Positions 59,501 through 64,000 of a stretch of DNA of 64,000 bases are shown here, one piece after another. Every line of letters begins with the position of its first letter. Position 1 is the stretch's first letter. The notes under the pieces were generated by a model. The model searched no databases. It was not told the origin of the DNA and saw only the letters and a list, made by a program, of their open reading frames with translations. A program made the position numbers and the translations under genes. Source of the DNA: Colias croceus (Eukaryota; Arthropoda; Insecta; Lepidoptera; Pieridae); NCBI RefSeq assembly GCF_905220415.1, contig NC_059565.1:5046501-5110500 (forward strand). The letters are read 5' to 3'.

Positions 59501-60364
59501 AATTAGCCTCGAAAAAGCTTGGTGTGCTCAGCAGATCGAGACAGTACTTCAAGCCGGCCCACCGACTTCAGCTGTACAAGGCTCAGGTGCGACCGCATAT
59601 GGAGTACTGTTCTCATCTCTGGGCCGGAGCCCCACAGTATCAACTCCTTCCTCTTGACCGCATCCAACGTCGAGCAGCTCGAATTGTCGATGACCGTAGG
59701 CTTTCCGATAGGCTCGATCCTCTGTCAGTGCGAAGAGACGTTGCGTCTCTCTGTATACTGTACAGAATCTACTATGGGGAGTGCTCTGAGGAATTGTTCC
59801 ACCTACTACCAGCCGCACAGTTCCACCACCGGACCACACGCCGTAAAAACCAGTTCCATCCGCACTATCTGGATGGTTGGCGCTCCACCACTGTCCGCTT
59901 CACCCGCAACTTCCTTCCGCGTACGGTGAAACTGTGGAACGATTTGCCACCTGCGGTGTTCCCGAACAACTACGACATTGGGGCCTTCAAGAAAAGAGCT
60001 TATTTGTCCATAAAAGGCCGGCAAAGCACCTGCAACACTTCTAGTGTTGCAAGTGTTTATGGGCGGTGGTGACCACTTACCATCAGGTGGCCCACCTGCC
60101 CCTTTGCTTGCTCTGACATAAAAAAAAAAAAAAAAGTCATTTTAGTAACTTCGTTCCATTCGGGTGTCCCTTGACACCTGTCAAGTTTTTATTATTCACT
60201 ATTGTATATTTTCAGGTACCCAGGAGGTTCCATGAAGCATTCTCGTTTATACCACAACATCTGTGCGTTCTTCTTCCACTGGGTGCCCGCCATTTTGGTT
60301 GATATTCTTCTCTTCTGTCTTGGATATAAGCCTGTGTGAGTAAAAATGTATCGTGGGAACTTGC

Positions 60365-60409
<45 letters not shown>

Positions 60410-61589
60410 GGCTGTAAGTTTGCCTGTGTATGTAAAAATTTGCTAGATTTATGATAACTCTTTATATTCTTGTTATTTTTAAATAAATTTTAGGATTAGA
60501 TAACAAGTCTTCGGTATTTATTTCGAAGAAAAGACAATCATTTATTAAACTTCTACAAAACCAGGCTAACCCGCGTCCACAAGCGTATCAGCAAGGGCTT
60601 CGACGTTTTCGAGTATTACACAAACAACCAATGGGACTTCAAGAGCGACATCGCGCAGCGCGTGCGCGAGCGGCTCAACGTGCGCGAGCGCCGCGACTAC
60701 AAGGTGGACGCCGTGGGTGAGTGCGCGCTATACCCACCGGTTTGCAAGCGACATCGACATTTCAACTACCGATTCATATCTTTCCTATAGCTACAAAAAA
60801 CTAAAAAAGATCTTAACATGGCTGGTCATTGCTTCTGTGCGAACGTGATTCTTCGCAGCCGGCGACAACTACATTAATAATTTTTGATTTGGTTATCTGG
60901 CTCTATATTTCTTTCCAAATGCCTCCTATTTATGTTACTGCTAAAAATGTATTTTTTTAATAATTTTATCTCTATTTACCTTTACAGGTTTAGACATATC
61001 AAAATATTTTGAAGACTGTATCCGCGCCGCGCGAGTTTTCATACTCAAAGAGTATGATGATACATTGCCTGCCGCCCGAAGACACATGAAAATGTAAGTG
61101 CAGCATATTGTATATAATGTGTATATTTATATCCTAAAATATGCTGTTATGTTAAGCTCAATCTTATTACATATAGTTGTTAGGTGTGGGTGGTTTATGT
61201 GAGGCTCTATTTGTGCATGCGAAACTTGACTCATGACAATTTTTTTTCAAAATTAAAGATTTTTAAGTCAAATAAATTATAAATTTTTAATTGTACAACC
61301 TATACGATATTTTTGGCTATTTTTTTAGCGCGGTATAGGGAATTTAATCATAATGATAACATGTATATCGATTTTGTCTCCACTATAATTTTTTTAACGA
61401 AGTTCCATAGATTTTCCATAAAATTATCAACGTACAGTTAACAAAATTCCTCTATCTTCCAGAATGTGGTTCGTCGATCTAGTAGTCCGCTGTTTATTCT
61501 GGGGGCTCATTTTCTACTGGCTCAGCGGCTGGACGACCTCCCTCTTCTCGAGTGGGTCGAGTGACGTCACACACACAATGATAGAATAG
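44542..61589 (+). CDS. Fatty acyl-CoA reductase (FAR), complete, 521 aa
   Basis: Reduces fatty acyl-CoA to fatty alcohol with NADPH at ER or peroxisome membranes, for waxes, ether lipids or, in some moths, pheromone. Thirteen coding exons join in phase: 44542-44678, 45431-45524, 52648-52814, 53237-53327, 54159-54304, 55538-55647, 56169-56240, 57969-58089, 58701-58823, 60216-60335, 60565-60716, 60988-61093, 61463-61589. The Rossmann domain has TGGTGFMG (30-37), SGDVIEPDLGLS (about 100-111), HAAATVRF (127-134), HISTAYCH (167-174) and catalytic Tyr221-x3-Lys225 in NSYAFTKA. The C-terminal FAR domain follows, with PGGSMKHSRLYHN (356-368) and KGFDVFEYYT (404-413). Hydrophobic segments 368-389 and 482-501 are likely membrane contacts. 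The upstream acceptor at 44534 shows a 5' UTR exon further left, not located. The ending is TAG, then AATAAA near 61614. The substrate cannot be told from this sequence. Confidence 0.96.
44717..44800 (-). repeat. TTTGAG-ended repeat, minus strand
   Basis: 'agacttcttctagaagcact' with 'actcaaattcaaacatttct' is the inverse of 57343-57404. It lies 38 bp after the FAR exon 1 donor. Confidence 0.55.
44930..45274 (-). mobile_element. Helitron, family E, uninterrupted
   Basis: CTAG then cttccgcccgcgactccgtc, to 'attatatgtataga' (TCTATACATATAAT on its strand). It includes an (ACAG)n run at 45107-45152. It lies in FAR intron 1. Confidence 0.8.
45525..46238. other. FAR intron 2, left part
   Basis: Non-coding and AT-rich. 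No feature was recognised before the repeat at 46239. Confidence 0.5.
46239..46597 (+). mobile_element. GGTTCCGTA-type repeat, near full copy
   Basis: Begins 'aacaggtcaagtgcgagtcg', carries two 'agctttctagctatc' blocks and ends 'gggtacggaaccctaaaaat'. The inverted copy is at 54612-55194. This abundant lepidopteran repeat looks like a MITE, but the class is not certain. Confidence 0.6.
47377..47617 (+). mobile_element. Non-autonomous Helitron, family C, full length
   Basis: Starts TCCATACTAATATTATAAAT and ends cgcgggcgaagctgcgggtt then taaagCTAG. It lies in FAR intron 2. Confidence 0.87.
47865..48029 (+). mobile_element. Non-autonomous Helitron, family D variant
   Basis: Starts TCTATACTATTATTATAAAG and ends gggtgaagccggggcggacc then gCTAG. 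Confidence 0.82.
48362..51268 (+). mobile_element. APE-type LINE in FAR intron 2, ORF broken by one stop
   Basis: One frame runs from about 48362 through 50278 and, after a TAA at 50279-50281, continues in the same frame to 51121. It encodes endonuclease (DIIALQETWLLP, GGIAILWRK, FCLGDFNADP, SDHLPL) and reverse transcriptase (GKSPGIDGLSLEH, NYRPISLGTILGKILE, AQFGFRPGLST, CFLDLSRAFD, CGVRQGGLTSPDLF, catalytic SYADDMVLL). The stop falls in 'RYWYEN*TNCVRWG', consistent with CAA changed to TAA. The 5' end is truncated inside the endonuclease. The 3' end is 'gaaataaagatctattatta' with an ATT tail. CR1-like or a related clade; not resolved. Confidence 0.88.
51269..52280. other. FAR intron 2, right part
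   Basis: Contains a short (AAATG)n tract at 51328-51358 and AT-rich DNA with repeated 'aacttag' words. No gene seen. Confidence 0.45.
52281..52495. mobile_element. GAAGTGAAAACTT inverted-repeat element
   Basis: From 'gaagtgaaaacttctttagc' to 'actcccggagtgcaacccgt' plus a T run. It matches 25796-25994 with small indels. It ends about 150 bp before FAR exon 3. Confidence 0.6.
52819..53064 (-). mobile_element. tRNA-derived SINE next to the FAR exon 3 donor
   Basis: The minus-strand head has B box GGTTCGATTCCC and the tail has 'cgatctgatcccatactaag'. Its tail starts only 4 bp after the exon 3 boundary (52814), so the intron's +5 region abuts SINE sequence. Confidence 0.8.
53611..53858 (-). mobile_element. 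Degenerate Helitron, family A
   Basis: 'ctctgccccatggtttcact' to 'gcgcgttcaaccaaacaaac', with a roughly 40-bp insertion or expansion in the middle. It lies in FAR intron 4. Confidence 0.55.
53915..54129 (-). mobile_element. Non-autonomous Helitron, family C
   Basis: CTAG then tgcccgcgacttcgcg, to 'ttataatattagtatgga'. It ends 29 bp before the FAR exon 5 acceptor boundary. Confidence 0.82.
54612..55194 (-). mobile_element. GGTTCCGTA-type repeat, long copy
   Basis: 'tagggttccgtagcc' at the left and 'cgactcgcacttggccggtt' at the right. It includes a (GTCC/GTCT)n tract at 54662-54697 and an inverted 'gctacggaaccct'. It lies in FAR intron 5. Confidence 0.6.
55648..56168. other. FAR intron 6
   Basis: AT-rich, with no repeat family recognised. 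It is one of the few introns here without a named insertion. Confidence 0.5.
56241..57342. other. FAR intron 7, left part
   Basis: Mostly unassigned AT-rich DNA. At 56990-57237 there is a possible retroelement 3' end: 'ctaataaagaaaaaataaaa' follows a 200-bp non-coding stretch, like a poly(A)-tailed insertion. Confidence 0.4.
57343..57404 (+). repeat. TTTGAG-ended repeat tail
   Basis: 'agtgcttctagaagaagtct', 'aattgaataaataaatgttt' then (GAGTTT)n. A SINE or LINE 3' end with a hexamer tail. Confidence 0.55.
57539..57883 (+). mobile_element. Helitron A split by a nested Helitron D
   Basis: The 5' end TCTATACTAATA lies at 57539-57550. The body resumes at about 57706 (ttaatcttaagagtttgttt) and ends accgcgcggcacagCTAG. 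The gap is filled exactly by the element at 57551-57705. Flanking hairpin-MITE sequence (cgggataataa... and ...aaatcgcgtttaaaatt) shows that this Helitron itself sits in an older MITE. Confidence 0.7.
57551..57705 (-). mobile_element. Non-autonomous Helitron, family D, nested
   Basis: CTAG then cggtccgccccggcttcgcc, to 'ttttaatattataga'. It is inserted between A and T of the surrounding Helitron, the normal Helitron target. Confidence 0.75.
58102..58166 (+). repeat. AGAGT/AAAGT pentamer microsatellite
   Basis: (gtaga)n then (gtaaa)n, starting 12 bp after the FAR exon 8 donor and ending at the SINE. Confidence 0.85.
58175..58438 (+). mobile_element. tRNA-derived SINE, best copy
   Basis: The head 'ggttggcttggttggtagtg' (A box) and 'ggttcgattcccacc' (B box) resemble a tRNA. 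The body includes 'tggtttccataacacaagcg' and 'gatcagatcgtgccgtgtgt', ending with ATTT repeats. Other copies are at 52819, 30060 and 19350. Confidence 0.82.
58580..58667. mobile_element. TTAA-flanked mini-MITE
   Basis: TTAA-ACCATTGAGCCCGAAGCG ... CCTGAGTTG-TTAA, 88 bp, inverted relative to the other three copies. It ends 33 bp before FAR exon 9. Confidence 0.65.
59018..59115 (+). mobile_element. Truncated Helitron, family B
   Basis: Starts TCCTACTAACTTTATAAATG and stops after 'tttcatgaaatttggcacat'. It lies in FAR intron 9. Confidence 0.65.
59362..60185. mobile_element. GGAACGAAGTT inverted-repeat element, interrupted by a LINE
   Basis: Ends 'tggaacgaatttcctta' and 'taacttcgttcca', with the interior 'gttgtaacgacactttgcgg'. 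The uninterrupted relative is at 62205-62375. The interruption is exactly the LINE fragment at 59487-60133. Confidence 0.65.
59487..60133 (+). mobile_element. 5'-truncated jockey-like LINE fragment with target-site duplication
   Basis: A 195-codon frame (59485-60072) holds the end of a reverse transcriptase ORF: ASKKLGVLSRSRQYF, LYKAQVRPHMEYCSHLW, DRIQRRAARIVD, LPRTVKLWNDLPPAVF and YDIGAFKKRAYL. A poly(A) tail ends at 60133. 'aagtcattt' at 59478-59486 is repeated at 60134-60142. It is not a host gene; it is inserted in FAR intron 9. Confidence 0.9.
60366..60407 (+). repeat. (TG)21 microsatellite
   Basis: An uninterrupted TG run starting about 30 bp after the FAR exon 10 donor (GT at 60336). 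Confidence 0.95.
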
Positions 61590-62204
61590 ACTGTTTTTAT
61601 ATAAATGTATAGAAATAAATAATGTACTTATAAGTGACTAGATGTGTGTACTGGCTTTGCCTGAGTTTATCCTGATTATAGCTAATGCCCTATGTTACCG
61701 TTAATATAGTTTTTTAAAGACTTTTTGAAAATATCGATTATATATATATATATAAATTTTATTTATATTGAAACAAACAATAAAGTAAAATTTTTGTTAC
61801 AAGAATTAAAATTAAACCATTGCTCTATATAACATATTAGTAGTATTTTTATTAAAAAAATGTTTCGATATAAGAAATAATATGACAAATAAAATAAACA
61901 ACAGGGTATAATGAGACAAGAGAAGGCCTTTGTCTTTATGGTATATAAAATGTATACTAAGTTGTATAATATAGCTGTATTTAAGTCGATTTTGTATAAT
62001 TTTGTAAAAAAATAAACAATATTCGAAAATATTTATTGTTTTTATTCGACCCTTATGTACCTACCTCTATATAAAAATGAATTCCTATTTCCCTTTATCA
62101 CGCGTGAACAACCGATTTCGAAACATTCTGATTTATTTGTTATTGTCATCTTATAAAAGTAAAACTTGAAGCGTCAATTAAATAAATCAATTTTTAAAAA
62201 AAAC
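61590..62204. other. FAR 3' UTR and downstream region
   Basis: AATAAA occurs at about 61614 (gaaataaataat), near 61780 and near 62010. The first is close to the stop and the later ones allow longer 3' ends. AT-rich, with no further coding exon. Confidence 0.5.
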
Positions 62205-62375
62205 CTTGAGAAGTGTCAAGGGACACCCGGATGGAACGAAGTTCCTTTTTCTTCCTATGAGAGAGAGAGACAGAAAGAGAAAAACGCGCACGCATGGCTT
62301 AAAACAATAGCAAAGTGTCGTTACAACTTTTTGGTCTTAATAATTCGCAATAAGCAACTTCGTTCCAAAACCTGA
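62205..62375 (+). mobile_element. GGAACGAAGTT inverted-repeat element, uninterrupted
   Basis: 'gtgtcaagggacacccggat', 'ggaacgaagttcc' and the inverted 'aacttcgttcc'. The interior is 'caaagtgtcgttacaacttt'. It is the opposite orientation of 59362-60185. Confidence 0.65.
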
Positions 62376-63137
62376 ATAGCCATTTAAACTTTATTTACGA
62401 AACAAAACAATTTAAGCAGAGACTAACTTTAAACCAGGGATCTGTCACTTTAATAGTTGTCTATGTGAAATACGACAAAACCAGGTTTTATAGAACCCGC
62501 GCTTAAAGTTAAACCCTGTCTAAAGTTTTTTGTGGTAAGACAGTATACGTTTTGCAGTTCTTATTATTATTATAATAATATCATGCATTCGTTATTATTT
62601 GATGGTAAAAATGAAACACAATATGCCTTCACAGTTTTATTATGCAAACCACAACAAAAGTAGATACATACTATAGCAATTTACAAAGTTTATATTCTAA
62701 GTAACTATTCTAACATCTTAGGTAGGTACTCAAATAAATCGTGTTTTGAAAATTATTTGAAAATATTCATTTTGAAAATACATATTATGTACATTTCATG
62801 AAAAGTGAGTATCTTTGGTCAGTAAAGTATTTCTGTATTTTGGAAAAAACTTTTAGTCAAGTTTACATCTTAAGAGCGACAGAATTACAATTATTAACAA
62901 AATTAAAATTTACAATATTTAAATTATTTGATTTACAAGAATTGGACAATAATATAGTTTTATGTGTATCAAATAACTCATATTTCAATCATATATTTTT
63001 TTTTCATTTGTAAATTTTAATTTAACAAAAGAAACACCTCTAAAAGTGATACAAAAAATTTCGAATCACTTATTTTTATTTATTTTACCTACACAATTTT
63101 TAATCACTTTCGTACATTAAATCTATTCAATTTAAAT
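62376..63137. other. Region between the two convergent FAR genes
   Basis: No gene seen. The minus-strand FAR paralogue should end here. AATAAA-type signals read on the minus strand lie near 63070-63090. Confidence 0.45.
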
Positions 63138-63282
63138 TTATTCACTATTAATATTCAAAATACTTCTTAACGTAGAATCTGCCATTGTCACTAATGAACC
63201 AAAGGTGTCCTTATAGCAGTACAGGATCCAAATGAACAGACCAGTTATCAACATTTTAAATACCACGTCCACTACGTAACGG
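63138..63282 (-). CDS. Last exon of a second fatty acyl-CoA reductase (partial)
   Basis: One exon after a strong minus-strand acceptor (tttttgttacag). After one base that completes a split codon it reads RYVVDVVFKMLITGLFIWIL, then YCYKDTFGS and 18 more residues to NINSE and TAA. It matches the final exon of the neighbouring FAR in position, entry phase (two bases before the exon) and layout: a VVD start (MWFVDLVV there), a hydrophobic segment, then a short polar tail. It is therefore most likely a FAR paralogue in convergent orientation. The upstream exons are not within 63283-64000, where the intron holds a Helitron and a LINE. A different membrane protein cannot be excluded from 48 residues. 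Confidence 0.72.
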
Positions 63283-63320
63283 CTGTAACAAAAATGAGAT
63301 TAAATTTAAAAAATGTTGAA

Positions 63321-63511
63321 TCCATTACAACTATTATAAAGCTGAAGCGTTTGTTGGTTTGATCGCGCTAATCTCAGGAACTACTGGTCCGATTTGAAAC
63401 ATTCTTTCGGTGTTAGATAGCCCATTTATAAGGAAGGCTGTAGGCTATATATCATCACGTTATGAATAACAGGAGCGGAGCACTGCGGGTAAAACCGCGG
63501 GGCACAGCTAG
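63321..63511 (+). mobile_element. Non-autonomous Helitron, family A
   Basis: Starts TCCATTACAACTATTATAAA and ends accgcggggcacagCTAG. It lies in the last intron of the FAR paralogue. Confidence 0.84.
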
Positions 63512-63746
63512 TGAATTTATAAAAACTCTGTATTGAGTTAAAATAAAAAAATAACCATTTACCTATAAAAATAAGACCTGTAAAACCACATTTATGCAAA
63601 TAAAGATTATTTTATTTTATTTAGGTACCTATTTTACATAAAACAGCAAAGACAGTCTTATCGTTAGGTAGCGATCTCTACCAGGCGACACTAACAATAA
63701 AAGAAGAAATGTTTATCTATTCAGAGGGTTTAGACAAGTGGCTTTC

Positions 63747-63748
<2 letters not shown>

Positions 63749-63780
<32 letters not shown>

Positions 63781-64000
63781 GTGTTTCTCAATGTTAGCCA
63801 GAAGGGCTTTTACATTTTAACGCGGACGCGGGGGTGAACTGAAGGTTCACCCTGGTAGCGACATGCACAAGGGCGTCCCCCCTTGACGGGGACCACGAAC
63901 CTCGGCTTGAGCTGTCGCTTGAGTGGAGGAGGCCAGAAGGGCCCTAATCGGACGGGCGCTCACCCGGGTGGGCGCGGGAACGCGGAACAAGGGACCTCGT
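63749..64000 (-). mobile_element. LINE 3' end, running off the window
   Basis: A T run of about 28 on the plus strand (poly(A) of a minus-strand element) is followed by GC-rich sequence, 'aacgcggacgcgggggtgaa' and 'ccgggtgggcgcgggaacgc', quite unlike its surroundings. The family is not determined and no reverse transcriptase is visible yet. Confidence 0.6.

Noticed and set aside
59485..60072. 195-aa host gene
   Set aside because: It is the C-terminal end of a LINE reverse transcriptase ORF with poly(A) and target-site duplication.

Overview
This is a eukaryotic nuclear window, AT-rich and intron-rich, almost certainly from a butterfly or moth (Lepidoptera). The evidence is the very dense set of short TC...CTAG-ended Helitron copies that match the usual lepidopteran non-autonomous families, several non-LTR retrotransposons, tRNA-derived SINEs, and conserved insect genes with GT-AG introns. 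I recognise no bacterial genes, viruses or CRISPR arrays.

Host genes, left to right: (1) a possible minus-strand micro-exon gene encoding a small secreted peptide (308-2466, tentative); (2) UFC1, the E2-like enzyme for UFM1, minus strand, 4 coding exons, 169 aa (3128-6024); (3) BORCS5/myrlysin, a BORC lysosome-positioning subunit, plus strand, 7 coding exons, 256 aa (7754-20487), divergent from UFC1; (4) a complete fatty acyl-CoA reductase, plus strand, 13 coding exons, 521 aa (44542-61589); (5) the last exon of a second fatty acyl-CoA reductase, minus strand (63138-63282), convergent with the first and running off the right edge. All exon joins given were checked for reading phase by hand.

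The most striking non-genic feature is a 5.8-kb minisatellite (about 11598-17450, 14-bp unit) inside BORCS5 intron 5. Its long open frames are artefacts of a period that is read in 42-nt (14-aa) blocks. A recurrent variant cassette puts AATAAA on the sense strand about a dozen times.

Mobile DNA fills most of the remainder: an apparently intact CR1/L2-like LINE ORF (37418-40324) flanked by a perfect 23-bp target-site duplication and carrying a near-identical copy of the adjacent target flank at its 5' junction; a second LINE in FAR intron 2 broken by one in-frame stop (48362-51268); four further LINE fragments (6320-7287, 28262-28572, 59487-60133, 63749-64000); about 45 Helitron copies or pieces; PIF/Harbinger-like, TTAA-flanked and other inverted-repeat MITEs; and SINEs. 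Many insertions are nested or lie within 8-30 bp of exon edges.

The 24-kb stretch between BORCS5 and FAR (20.5-44.5 kb) holds no host gene that I can recognise. The genes do not form an operon or pathway. The only functional cluster is the pair of FAR paralogues.
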